This document shows positions 19,187 to 28,530 of a DNA stretch of 64,000 bases, piece by piece. A program made the translations under genes and the position numbers. The notes under the pieces were generated by a model, which saw nothing but the letters and a program-made list of their open reading frames with translations, did no database searches and had not been told where the DNA came from. This DNA comes from Croceitalea sp947503285. Lineage in GTDB: Bacteria > Bacteroidota > Bacteroidia > Flavobacteriales > Flavobacteriaceae. The stretch is taken from assembly GCF_036985505.1 (NCBI RefSeq), contig NZ_BTGQ01000001.1, positions 620,001 to 684,000 on the forward strand, read 5' to 3'. Position 1 is the stretch's first letter. The number at the start of each line of letters is the position of its first letter.

Positions 19187-20638
19187 TTATTGAATTGCCT
19201 TTAACGCCCTTCCGAAATGCGATTCAGAGTCAATATCCTTGCAAGCGCTGGTATACGCATCTTGCACCTCACGGTCAGCACTTCGAACCTTGCTTGCAAA
19301 ACCCAATAAGCTTTCTGCCTTATGATGGTCAGAGCCTATGCTAGTGGTCGCTTTCAATATTTGGACCAATTCGGCGTCGGAAAAATCATTTCTTGAGAGT
19401 GTTTTGAATACGCTGGCTTTATGATGGTCAGAATCCATATTACGAAGCACGGAAAGGTATTCCGATAAGCTATTGCCACTTAACCGTTGTTCTTGTAGGA
19501 CTTTCTTCAAGACCGTCGCCTGATGGTTGTCAGAGGACATATTGTCTTGCATGACACGTAATAACCGTAATAGTGATGCCCCGTCTATCTCATTTCGCAA
19601 TAACTGGGTGAAGACACTTGCCAAATGATGGTCAGAGTCAATACTACTAACAGAGGTCAACAAAGTATTGTACACATCAGAACCAAGTTCTTCAGAGTTC
19701 AGTGCCTTTTTTAGTACGGATGCTTTGTGATGGTCTGAATCAATATCCCTTGTGGTATTCACCAATAATTTGAGATTGGTTTGGTTTAAAGACCGACGTT
19801 CCAATACGGTTTGAAGAACACTTGCCTTGTGATGGTCTGAATCTATATCTTGGGTAATTGCGAACAGTGCTTTCATCTGGGTATCTGAAATGCTACCATC
19901 ATTGATTGATTTTTTCAACACTTCTGCTTTGTGATGATCTGAATCGATGGTTCCCGCCGCCTTTATATATGCAGCAGTCGTACCCTTATGCGCTAAAAAG
20001 ACATTGGTATTGTTCTTTAAAATATCGGCCTGATGATGGTTGGAATCAATTTCTGCGACTTCATTCAATACGGCTATCAAGTCTGCCTCTTTCAGCTCTT
20101 TCTTCAATAATAACTTGATATACCTAGACTTCACATGGTTGCTTGTAATCTTACCAACTTCTTTCAGCACTTTGTAAGAACCCCCAGCTTTATATAGGCG
20201 GTTAACCCGTTTTTCAGCACCTAAAGTCGTCGTACGGACTACTTCTAAAAGGATTTCAGATAGCCATTTTTTACCCTCGGCATCAAAGCTCTTTTGTGAA
20301 CTTCCAACGTAATATTTTTTGATTAAACCACCACTATCATTGGGTTCAATGGAAATACGGCGACGGTTACCGAATGCCGATTTTTTAATTTCCATATACC
20401 CTCCGCGGGAAATTGCTACCACATCAGTATCATCATCGGAAAGGGTTATCTCCCCTTTATATTCAATGGAAAAATTATTGCCAAGACCGTTCTTTATCGA
20501 AATGGTCGTTTTGCCATTATTATTGATGTTGACCGAGGTACTTCTTCTTTGGGCAGAAAGTCCGTTCGCCCCAAAAACCATTAGTAAAATGATGATTTTC
20601 ACTAAAAGTGCTGCAATAAATTTTGATAACTGATTCAT
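19187..20638 (-). CDS. Secreted protein built of about ten 34-residue SDHHK repeats
   Basis: The start at 20638 gives a signal peptide ending GLSAQ. Residues 30-110 form a beta-rich segment (VNINNNGKTTISIKNGLG, EITLSDDDTDVVAISRGGYM). From about 160 to 480 there are ten helical repeats. The core (I/M)DSDHHKA(S/E)VL recurs with first His at 168 (SNHV), 201, 235, 269, 303, 337, 371 (SDNH), 405, 438 and 474. The spacing is 34 residues through most of the array, so it is probably an alpha-solenoid. Similar SD-repeat C termini occur in some M56/BlaR1-like proteins, but here no protease domain is present. It is 57 bases upstream of the kinase gene and likely the first gene of that operon. Confidence 0.8.
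   Translation of the reverse strand: MNQLSKFIAALLVKIIILLMVFGANGLSAQRRSTSVNINNNGKTTISIKNGLGNNFSIEYKGEITLSDDDTDVVAISRGGYMEIKKSAFGNRRRISIEPNDSGGLIKKYYVGSSQKSFDAEGKKWLSEILLEVVRTTTLGAEKRVNRLYKAGGSYKVLKEVGKITSNHVKSRYIKLLLKKELKEADLIAVLNEVAEIDSNHHQADILKNNTNVFLAHKGTTAAYIKAAGTIDSDHHKAEVLKKSINDGSISDTQMKALFAITQDIDSDHHKASVLQTVLERRSLNQTNLKLLVNTTRDIDSDHHKASVLKKALNSEELGSDVYNTLLTSVSSIDSDHHLASVFTQLLRNEIDGASLLRLLRVMQDNMSSDNHQATVLKKVLQEQRLSGNSLSEYLSVLRNMDSDHHKASVFKTLSRNDFSDAELVQILKATTSIGSDHHKAESLLGFASKVRSADREVQDAYTSACKDIDSESHFGRALKAIQ
19200..20155 (-). repeat. Protein-coding tandem array, about ten units of about 102 bases
   Basis: Each unit encodes 34 residues with the SDHHK core. The codon sequence around the core (for example TGATGGTC on the plus strand, seen in most units) is conserved at the DNA level, so some units arose by recent duplication or are kept similar by conversion. 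Flanking units are the most diverged, which is usual for arrays that grow from the middle. Confidence 0.85.
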
Positions 20639-20834
20639 GATTGCTCGTTTTTTGATTGATGAATAATCGATTGATTGTTTTTGATTGATAAGGCAAATAT
20701 GCGATCTCGTTGGCAATCCAAAAAATACAATGACATCAATTGTACTATCCATGTCGTGAATTGTACAAAACCTAGAATCCGATTCCTTGAATTTACATTT
20801 TATACATTCTTAGGTTCCTTATTACTAAACCCAA

Positions 20835-21530
20835 TCAATCTAAATGTATAAGTTGAATGGCCTTGAACTCAACCTCTGACCCTTCTGCCTGTATGGCAAT
20901 TTGACCTTTTGAAGTAGTCGCATTATATCCATAGTTCACCAAAACGTCATTCACCCATACGGTAACTTCATTCTTTCTACATTCCACTCGAAGTGAATTC
21001 CATTCCCCAAGGGGTTTTTCCGAATCGTCCGTTAGGTTTTTAATACGCCTTAATTTGCCTTCCGTAATTCCCCAGTCGGACTTTGAGCCGCGCCTGGCTT
21101 CCATATCATCGGTAGTAATATCTTCTACGATGCACCAAAAATCCCCGGCATTGGCGTGCATTAGTTGTACTTCTATGGATTTTGGAAACATCTTATAAAG
21201 CACCCTAGGTGTGGAAGCATGGACCAGAATTCCACAATTACCAGGTTCACTCGCAAAACGATACTGCAAGGTCAATCTATAGTCACTAAAAATTTCATCG
21301 GTAATCAAATGCCCTTGGGGCGTGCCTAAACTCACCAATTTCTTATCCCGTACGATGAAAGGATTGGTAGCATTAGGAACAGAATCCAATAAGGGCACAT
21401 CTACATGCCAACCCGATAGATCCTCACCATTGAAAAGTTGAATCGTTTCCCTTTTACAAGAGACTAAACAAGAACCAAAGGTCACACCAAACACTAATAA
21501 CATCCTTTTATTGAAGTAAATTTTATCCAT
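20835..21530 (-). CDS. DUF1080 (3-keto-disaccharide hydrolase-like) lipoprotein
   Basis: Lipobox FGSCLVSCKRE after the start at 21530. The body is a DUF1080/concanavalin-like jelly roll: IQLFNGEDLSGWHVD, LVSLGTPQGHLITDEIFSDY, GNCGILVHAS, IEVQLMHANAGDFW, EWNSLRVECRKNEVTVWVNDV. The DUF1080 family includes 3-keto-disaccharide hydrolases and glycan-binding proteins. It is one of three DUF1080 genes in this window, all separate in sequence. It is divergent from the pseudouridine synthase gene. Confidence 0.88.
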   Translation of the reverse strand: MDKIYFNKRMLLVFGVTFGSCLVSCKRETIQLFNGEDLSGWHVDVPLLDSVPNATNPFIVRDKKLVSLGTPQGHLITDEIFSDYRLTLQYRFASEPGNCGILVHASTPRVLYKMFPKSIEVQLMHANAGDFWCIVEDITTDDMEARRGSKSDWGITEGKLRRIKNLTDDSEKPLGEWNSLRVECRKNEVTVWVNDVLVNYGYNATTSKGQIAIQAEGSEVEFKAIQLIHLD

Positions 21531-21595
21531 TTTAAGTTTATTATTTTTCACAATACATCTAAAATAAGACATTTCAACTTTGCTATTTTTGTCAA

Positions 21596-22192
21596 ATGCC
21601 TATATATCATAAGCACTACGTCATATATAAACCATTTGGCATTCTCAGCCAGATGGGGTCAAATGATGAACGGCAAAACCGTAAGAAGCAATTCTTGACC
21701 GAGCTAGGAACGTTTCCAAAAGGCGTAATGCCCATTGGTCGCCTCGATGAAAAATCGGAGGGCCTTTTGCTATTGACCACAGATGGAAAGCTAAGTGATA
21801 CCATCAATCGTGGCGGTATTGAAAAGGAGTATCACGTACAATTGGATGGGGTAATCGATCCCATTTCACTGGCTAGATTACGAGAGGGGGTCACCATTGG
21901 CTTATTCGGCAAAAAATACCGGACCAAACCTTGTTTTGTGGAATTTGTTAAAAATATTCCGGCATTACCAGAAGCCGATAGACGTATTCGCATGAATACG
22001 ACCCGGGGCACCTCGTGGATACGTCTAGTATTAACAGAGGGTAAATTCCGTCAGGTCAGAAAAATGACGGCTGCGGTAGGTTTTCCGACACTACGCTTGA
22101 TCAGAACTCGAATTGGGTCTATTGATTTAGATGGATTGCACGAAGGTGAAATCAGGGTACTGCACAAAGAAAAGCTTGACACTATCTTTTAA
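21596..22192 (+). CDS. rluE: 23S rRNA pseudouridine synthase, RluE-type
   Basis: RsuA/RluB/RluE-class pseudouridine synthase without an S4 domain. The catalytic motif is GRLDEKSEGLLLLTTDGKL (Asp51), with the N-terminal YVIYKPFGILSQ and C-terminal TEGKFRQVRKMTAAVGFPTLRLIR motifs. The length (198 residues) fits RluE, which modifies U2457 of 23S rRNA. Its 3' end overlaps the convergent EamA gene by 11 bases. Confidence 0.9.
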   Translation: MPIYHKHYVIYKPFGILSQMGSNDERQNRKKQFLTELGTFPKGVMPIGRLDEKSEGLLLLTTDGKLSDTINRGGIEKEYHVQLDGVIDPISLARLREGVTIGLFGKKYRTKPCFVEFVKNIPALPEADRRIRMNTTRGTSWIRLVLTEGKFRQVRKMTAAVGFPTLRLIRTRIGSIDLDGLHEGEIRVLHKEKLDTIF

Positions 22193-23102
22193 ACCTCTTG
22201 AAGAGCATTGATTTTTTCTTGGTGTTTATAAAATAGACCCCAGTCAATAATACAATCGCCGCAATACCGGATTGCACGGTTATTTCCTCCCCTAAAAAAT
22301 ACCAACCCAATACGAGTGCCACTATGGGGTTGACATAGGTAGAAGTCGCTACTTTTTCAGGGGAAACGGATTTCAAAAGGAAATTAAAGGAGGTAAAAGC
22401 GATGATACTACCAAAGAAGATAAGCAATAACATGACCAACTGTACCTCTGCACTCCATCTTATGGGATTGTTCCAGGTCTCACCAAACAATAGACTCATC
22501 ACCCCAAGTAATACACCACCCATTAGCATTTGGTAGCCTGTGTTTACAAAATAGTTTTTTGGTAAATCCGCCTTTGCAACAAAAAGGCTACCGTATCCCC
22601 AGCTTAGCATGCAGCCAAAAATCATAATCATGCCCAATATTGCATTTTCTTGACGCAATAGCTCTTTTTGTCCTACCAATAAATAGATGCCTATCATTCC
22701 AAAAACTACACCGACCATTGACATTTGCTGTATTTTCTTCCCTTGAAGAATCCACATTAATACTAAGATGACCAAGGGTTGTGCCGAAATCTCCAGTGCT
22801 GCAAAACCTGAATCCACATATTTCAGGGCCCATACCGCCAGGCCATTACCCAATGATAAAAAAAGAAAGCCGACAAAGGTGGCATTGAGAAATTGCTTTT
22901 TGGTAATTGCCAATGACCTACCCAATACCTTCGCAATTACGAATATGATAAGACTAGCGGTAAAAAAACGTACCCCTGCCAGCATGAAAGGTGGTAATTC
23001 GGCAACTGCTATTTTGTTCAATAAATAGGTGGAACCCCAAATTACGTAAATCGCAAAAAATGCGGCAACAATCAAAAATGTACGCTTGGGTTGATGTTCC
23101 AT
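22182..23102 (-). CDS. EamA-family (DMT superfamily) transporter
   Basis: About ten transmembrane helices in two EamA halves (WGSTYLLNKIAVAELPPFM in the first; VNPIVALVLGWYFLGEEIT in the second, the usual conserved ending). It is a probable exporter of amino acids or other metabolites. ATG at 23102 or three codons upstream. It is divergent from the mechanosensitive channel gene, with a 70-base shared promoter region. Confidence 0.9.
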   Translation of the reverse strand: MEHQPKRTFLIVAAFFAIYVIWGSTYLLNKIAVAELPPFMLAGVRFFTASLIIFVIAKVLGRSLAITKKQFLNATFVGFLFLSLGNGLAVWALKYVDSGFAALEISAQPLVILVLMWILQGKKIQQMSMVGVVFGMIGIYLLVGQKELLRQENAILGMIMIFGCMLSWGYGSLFVAKADLPKNYFVNTGYQMLMGGVLLGVMSLLFGETWNNPIRWSAEVQLVMLLLIFFGSIIAFTSFNFLLKSVSPEKVATSTYVNPIVALVLGWYFLGEEITVQSGIAAIVLLTGVYFINTKKKSMLFKRFKR

Positions 23103-23178
23103 AGGCGACAATAATACGACAATTTGACCTCAATTTAACTTTTGGCAGTTTTGTTGTACCCTTGTTTGAAACTGATTT

Positions 23179-24423
23179 ATGGAAACGACTACATGGGGGC
23201 ATACCCTTTATGAGTTATTGGTTGAAAATGGCATACCAGAGGTTTATGCAAGCTATATCAATGTCTCCATCCTATTGATTGCAGTCCTCATATTGGTTGC
23301 GATCGTTGATTACGTTCTTTGGAAAATAATTCGACTTTTTTCATCTAGGCTTGCCAAAAGGACGAAAACAAATTTTGACAACTTTGCAGTTACCAATCGC
23401 CTGCCACGATTTTTGGCCCATATCATTCCATTACTACTTGCCTTTGAATTGATACCGATAGTATTTTATGACTTCGACTACGGCAAGGGTATAGCCATAA
23501 AATTGCTGCAAATACTTGGGGTCATTTTAGTCTTGCGTATCGTAAGGAGCCTATTTCAGACTATAAGGGACTTTTTAAAGACCTTACCCCGCTTTAAGGA
23601 TAAACCAATCAATAGTTATATTCAGGTATTCATGATCTTTGCATGGGCAGGTGGTATCATGATGATATTGGCCATTATTACCGGTACGGATGTTTGGAAG
23701 TTTTTAACGGGCCTTGGTGCTGCCTCCGCCATTCTACTTTTAATATTCAGGGATACCATTCTCGGTTTTGTGGCCAGTATTCAAGTTAGTATTAACGATA
23801 TGGTGCGAATCGGGGACTGGATAACCTTTGAAAAGTACGGTGCGGATGGCGATGTCGTTGAAATCAACTTGGCAACGGTGAAAGTCCAAAATTTTGATAA
23901 GACCATAACCACGATACCCACATACGCACTCATTTCAGATAGCTTTAAAAACTGGAGGGGAATGCAATCTTCTGGGGGGCGTCGCATTAAAAGGGCCATC
24001 ATTATCAAGCAACAAAGCATAAAATTTCTTGCAAATGAAGAAATTAATGAGATGGGGAAGATACAATTGATAGCCCCATACCTCAAAGAGCGGCAAGGGA
24101 AAATCCAAGAAAGCAATCAAGAACAGAACATTGACAAGTCATTATTGATCAATGGAAGAAATATGACCAATCTTGGGGTATTTAGAAAATATATCGAGTC
24201 TTACCTCGAAAACCATAGCGCCATAAATGACAATATGACCCTAATGACAAGACAACTGGCCCCTACCCCACAAGGTATACCCTTAGAGGTTTATGCTTTC
24301 AGTAGTGATAAAAGATGGCAAAACTACGAGTACATCATGGCCGATATTTTTGACCATATACTGGCGGCCGTACCCTATTTTGGGTTGGAGGTTTTTGAAT
24401 TGCCGACAAATTTGGACGGTTAA
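23179..24423 (+). CDS. MscS-family mechanosensitive ion channel (YbdG-like)
   Basis: The N-terminal half has five hydrophobic segments, then the pore helix and beta domain: LTGLGAASAILLLIFRDTIL, FVASIQVSINDMVRIGDWI, VVEINLATVKVQNFDKTITT and IPTYALISDSFKNWRGM. The extended cytoplasmic part with RRIKRAIIIKQ is typical of the YbdG/MscM group of about 415 residues. It senses membrane tension and releases solutes at hypo-osmotic shock. Confidence 0.95.
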   Translation: METTTWGHTLYELLVENGIPEVYASYINVSILLIAVLILVAIVDYVLWKIIRLFSSRLAKRTKTNFDNFAVTNRLPRFLAHIIPLLLAFELIPIVFYDFDYGKGIAIKLLQILGVILVLRIVRSLFQTIRDFLKTLPRFKDKPINSYIQVFMIFAWAGGIMMILAIITGTDVWKFLTGLGAASAILLLIFRDTILGFVASIQVSINDMVRIGDWITFEKYGADGDVVEINLATVKVQNFDKTITTIPTYALISDSFKNWRGMQSSGGRRIKRAIIIKQQSIKFLANEEINEMGKIQLIAPYLKERQGKIQESNQEQNIDKSLLINGRNMTNLGVFRKYIESYLENHSAINDNMTLMTRQLAPTPQGIPLEVYAFSSDKRWQNYEYIMADIFDHILAAVPYFGLEVFELPTNLDG

Positions 24424-24509
24424 TCCTAAATGTACTATTGGGTATGGGCCATGTGATACTTTGTAATACTATTTTTCCTATATTCTATACGGAGCATAAA
24501 AAGTATCGT

Positions 24510-25127
24510 ATGAGAACATTCTTACTATCTATTGCATTTCTGAATTCGGTCTTTAGTATAAGTCAATCGCAACCCATAAAAATCGTAGATGAAAAATCGA
24601 ACAACCGCTTGGCTTTATATGCCGTAAATGACACTGAGACCGACTACGACGTACTACTCTCAGTAAAAGGGACTAATTTCAGGTAAAGCCAGTCAAAACC
24701 AAGATGGACTCGAATTCCAGCTACATCAAAAGTGTTAATGAAAACCTTGATACTTTTCAGAGGTAAAGAACCAAAATATACCCATCAGTTAAAAGTAAAT
24801 GATAGTTTGTCAAGACGCGCCTTAAAAAAACCATTCACCTTGATTGAGGTTCCGCCGAAGATGATTGAACCAAAAAAACAAATCACTATCTATAGCCCCT
24901 CAAATTGTATGAAATGTGATAGTCTGATAAGCAAACTGAACACAAACCTCTACATTTTTAGAGAAATAAAATTAAATGACCAACCTGAGGTTAAAGAACA
25001 ACTACAAAAGTCATTGGCCAAAACGATATCGCTTGATTCCCTTGAGACCCCCATTGTAAATTTAGGGGGTCATTTATTTACTTGGATTACCGATTACGAA
25101 ACCTTGGTTGAGCAACTAAACAAGTAA
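24510..25127 (+). pseudogene. Redoxin-like secreted protein gene interrupted by one in-frame stop
   Basis: One frame runs from ATG 24510 to the stop at 25125 except for a single TAA at 24684-24686 (codon 59). The first part has a signal peptide (ends SISQ); the part after the stop continues coherently and ends in a thioredoxin/glutaredoxin-like fold with NCMKCDSLI (CxxC, codons 133 and 136) and a cis-Pro-like TPIVNLGGHLF. A CAA (Gln) to TAA change would explain it. Options are a recent pseudogene, a sequencing error, or two separate products (restart at GTG 24732 or ATG 24738). No second lesion is seen, so any inactivation is recent. Confidence 0.8.
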
Positions 25128-25136
25128 ATCGTACTA

Positions 25137-28100
25137 TTAGTCTTCCCCTAAACCTTGGCCCTCGATCCAAGGAGCACCTGCAGCCTTTAGTTTTGACGCC
25201 AAGTTGGGTATGGTCGTTTTAACCAACACGCGTAAATCAGTTTTCAAGTCTTTCAATTGCCGTTCAGCCCTGGCAAAAGCCTTCTTCTGGTTTCCAGTAG
25301 GGCCATAGGTATTACCCAATGCTACATAGCCTATAAACGAACCATCTTGGGGTGAAGGTGCATTACGCTCCCCTACTTCGTTCTTAGCAGGATTCCCATT
25401 TAAGATTCCATCAAGTTGTTGCACTGATCTTTGAGCGTCGCTTAACTCATTGAACAATGCCACGGACGGACGCTTCGCTTGTTTATAGGCTCGTTTCATG
25501 GCACCTAACTGCTTCTTGGCCTCTTGCAGCACCGTGGCGGTTGCCATCAAGTCTTGTTGAAATGACTGGAAGTTTTCCCTAAAAGCATCTATTTCATCAG
25601 CGGGTTTTGCAGGCAATGCACCATCTTTCAATTTCTTGACCAAAAAAGTTTTTGGGCCTGCAAGTTCGGTCAATTCGCCATTCAGGTTTTGATATAGTGT
25701 CACCGAATACGTCCCTGGGGTAACCAAATATGGCGAACCTAAAAACTCTTCATCAGGATTTGGGCTTGGGGCCTTTAAAGGGATTCCCGATCGGTCCGCA
25801 TAGGTCAAATTCCACGCTACGCGATTAAATCCCTTTTCATTGGATCCTTTGACCGTATTCACTAAATTCCCCTGTTGGTCCTTAACCATTAAAACCACTT
25901 CTGGTGTTTCGTGATTCTTTTCAATTGCCAATGCCTCCCACCCCGGAAACGGAATGGACGCATTCTGCTTGGTCAACTCTTTTTCTTTTTTGGTTCGAGC
26001 TGCTTTTAATGATGTAATTTTATTTGGTAGATAGTAGGTAAAGCTAGCACCGTAATCAGGGTTTTTGGCTGCGTACTGTGAATTTCCTTGGCCATAAACG
26101 GCATCTTTCTGAATATACCGATATGCGGGTTTGGTTTCGAAAAACTGAACCTCGTTTGATTTTGAGGTATCATAATCCCGTAAAGGGGCTATATTATCCA
26201 GCACAAAAAAGCCACGTCCGAAAGAGGCTCCGACCAAATCGTCTTCCCTTCTTTGAATGGTAACATCACGGAATGATATTGTTGGTAAACCTCCTTTTAA
26301 CTGGGTCCAGTTGCTTCCGCTATTCCTTGTAAAATAAACCCCAAACTCGGTAGCTGCAAAGAGTAGGTCCTTCTTTTTATGGTCTTGCACAATACGCCAG
26401 GTAATCAATTTTTTGGGAAGATCGCCATTGATAAAGCCCCATGTTCTGCCCTTGTCAGAGCTTTTGAGCAGATAGGGCTTGTAATCGCCCTCTTTGTGAT
26501 TATCCAATACCAAATACACGGTGCCGGCATCATACAAATCTGCACGAACATCGTTCACAAAAGCGCGGGAAGGAACCCCTTTGATATTCCCCAAAAGCAC
26601 TTTGCGCCAATTGTTACCGCCATCTTCAGATACCTGTAAGATACCGTCATCAGTGCCTGCATAGAGTAACCCTTCTTGTACCGGCGATTCTGCCAAAGAG
26701 GTAATCGTATTGTATTCACTCATCGCCCCAACATCCCATGGGTTGTCCCAGCTTTGCTGTTTTCCAAGGATGGGAAGTTCGAAACGTTCTTCATTACGTG
26801 TCAAATCCCCAGAAATTGATGTCCAATCATCCCCTCGATTTTCTGATTTCCAAACACGATACGAAGCAAAATAAAGGCGTTTGGGGTTATGGGGGCTTAC
26901 CAGAATAGGGGCGTCCCAATTAAATCGTTCGTGGGGATCGCCTGCTGACGGCTGCGGCTGTACAAAGACAGTCTCGCCAGTGGTTTGGTCGATACGCCAT
27001 AACCAACCCTGTTGAAATTCACCATAGGTAATATCAGGATTACCAGGTTCCGTAGCCGATTGATGCCCATCAGCGCCAAGGGTGATCCACCAATCTTGGT
27101 TTAAGATACCATTTGCCCGTATAGTTCTCGAGGGCCCACCATGCGAACCATTATCTTGGGTACCCCCATAGATATTGTAAAATGGACTACTATCATCAAC
27201 GGCAACCTTATAGTACTGTGTGACCGGCAAATTATCAAAGTACCGCCAGGTCTTTGTGCCGTCGTAAGATTCATACAATCCGCCATCAGTACCAAAGAGT
27301 ATGTAATTAGGGTCATTCTTTTTAAAGGCCACGGCATGACTGTCTACATGCTTTTTATCCTCATTCAAAAAAGTAAATGTTTTACCATGGTCGTTTGATT
27401 CTTGGGTATAATTGCTCATCAAATACAATTTACCCTCTTCATGTGGCGAAGCATATAGCTCTTGATAATAATGTGGGCCGGTACCACCAGAAACGGCATC
27501 TGATTGTTTGGTCCAAGAAGCCCCACCGTTTGTTGATATGTAAACAGCACCCTTTTTGCGATCAAGCTCAATGGCCGCATAAATGGTTTGTGCATCAAAG
27601 GGTGATATCGCCAAACCTATTTTACCCATATTTGAGGTAGGAAGTCTTGATTTTAGCTCCGTCCAGGTCTTTCCCCCATCCGTGGATTTATGTAGGCCCG
27701 AACCAGGGCCACCTCCCATATAGGCCGCTACGGTACGATGTCTATCCCAAGCCGCGGCATACAATACCTCAGGATTTTCAAAGTCCATCACCATATCCGT
27801 AACACCTGTCCAAGCATCGTTACCAAGGGTTTTTTCCCAAGTTACCCCGCCGTCCTCGGAAAGATAAAAACCACGTTCCCCGCCTTTGCTCCACAACGGG
27901 CCTTGTGAGGCCACATAAATCTTATCTGAATTATCGGGATGTACTATAATCTTCGAAAGATGTTCCGAGTTTTTGAGGCCCATATTCTTCCAAGTCTTAC
28001 CTTCATCATGACTGACATAGACCCCATCACCAAAACCGATATGGCGTCCACCAACATTCTCTCCCGTACCTACCCAAATCGTGCTGGGATCACTCGGGTC

Positions 28101-28394
28101 AATAGTGACACAACCTATGGAATAACTGGATTGGGCATCAAAAATAGGTTCAAATGTGGTACCCGCATTCACCGTTTTCCATACCCCCCCAGAAGCTACA
28201 GCCACATACCAAACATTCCCATTATCGGGATGTATCGCAATATCAGCAATACGGCCGGAAGTAAGGGCAGGGCCCAAACTTCTAAATTTAAGACCGTTAT
28301 AGATATCTTCCTTTAGCTTTTCTTGGGCTAAAAGCGGAAAGCCCAAACACAAGCCGAGAAGTACATAGATGAAAGGTTGACGGAATCGTTTCAT
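25137..28394 (-). CDS. Large secreted BNR/sortilin-like propeller protein
   Basis: A signal peptide ending PLLAQ precedes about 730 residues of BNR/Asp-box repeats, for example YVSHDEGKTWK, YLSEDGGVTWEK, HKSTDGGKTWTE, YISTNGGASWTK, LKSSDKGRTWG. This is the VPS10/sortilin-type propeller of Bacteroidota. The C-terminal 300 residues contain a beta domain and a coiled segment (ATVLQEAKKQLGAMKRAYKQ). Members are annotated as glycosyl hydrolases, but I see no catalytic signature that proves activity. Probably exported to the outer surface; 1085 residues is normal for the group. It ends 9 bases from the broken redoxin gene on the opposite strand. Confidence 0.85.
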   Translation of the reverse strand: MKRFRQPFIYVLLGLCLGFPLLAQEKLKEDIYNGLKFRSLGPALTSGRIADIAIHPDNGNVWYVAVASGGVWKTVNAGTTFEPIFDAQSSYSIGCVTIDPSDPSTIWVGTGENVGGRHIGFGDGVYVSHDEGKTWKNMGLKNSEHLSKIIVHPDNSDKIYVASQGPLWSKGGERGFYLSEDGGVTWEKTLGNDAWTGVTDMVMDFENPEVLYAAAWDRHRTVAAYMGGGPGSGLHKSTDGGKTWTELKSRLPTSNMGKIGLAISPFDAQTIYAAIELDRKKGAVYISTNGGASWTKQSDAVSGGTGPHYYQELYASPHEEGKLYLMSNYTQESNDHGKTFTFLNEDKKHVDSHAVAFKKNDPNYILFGTDGGLYESYDGTKTWRYFDNLPVTQYYKVAVDDSSPFYNIYGGTQDNGSHGGPSRTIRANGILNQDWWITLGADGHQSATEPGNPDITYGEFQQGWLWRIDQTTGETVFVQPQPSAGDPHERFNWDAPILVSPHNPKRLYFASYRVWKSENRGDDWTSISGDLTRNEERFELPILGKQQSWDNPWDVGAMSEYNTITSLAESPVQEGLLYAGTDDGILQVSEDGGNNWRKVLLGNIKGVPSRAFVNDVRADLYDAGTVYLVLDNHKEGDYKPYLLKSSDKGRTWGFINGDLPKKLITWRIVQDHKKKDLLFAATEFGVYFTRNSGSNWTQLKGGLPTISFRDVTIQRREDDLVGASFGRGFFVLDNIAPLRDYDTSKSNEVQFFETKPAYRYIQKDAVYGQGNSQYAAKNPDYGASFTYYLPNKITSLKAARTKKEKELTKQNASIPFPGWEALAIEKNHETPEVVLMVKDQQGNLVNTVKGSNEKGFNRVAWNLTYADRSGIPLKAPSPNPDEEFLGSPYLVTPGTYSVTLYQNLNGELTELAGPKTFLVKKLKDGALPAKPADEIDAFRENFQSFQQDLMATATVLQEAKKQLGAMKRAYKQAKRPSVALFNELSDAQRSVQQLDGILNGNPAKNEVGERNAPSPQDGSFIGYVALGNTYGPTGNQKKAFARAERQLKDLKTDLRVLVKTTIPNLASKLKAAGAPWIEGQGLGED

Positions 28395-28482
28395 TGTAGT
28401 TGTTGTTTTAGGTTAATCGGAAAGGTAAGTTACTTAAAATCTTCTACCCTAAACGATTTATTGGTAGATTAAGTAAATAAAA

Positions 28483-28506
28483 AAAGCCTCGTTTTCACGA
28501 GGCTTT
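28483..28506 (-). terminator. Intrinsic terminator of the downstream lipoprotein gene
   Basis: AAAGCCTCGT (28483-28492) pairs with ACGAGGCTTT (28497-28506) across a four-base loop. Read on the minus strand the stem is followed by a run of seven T. It ends the transcript of the lipoprotein gene whose stop is at 28531. Confidence 0.9.
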
Positions 28507-28530
28507 ATAGTTTTTAACAGTATCACTTAC

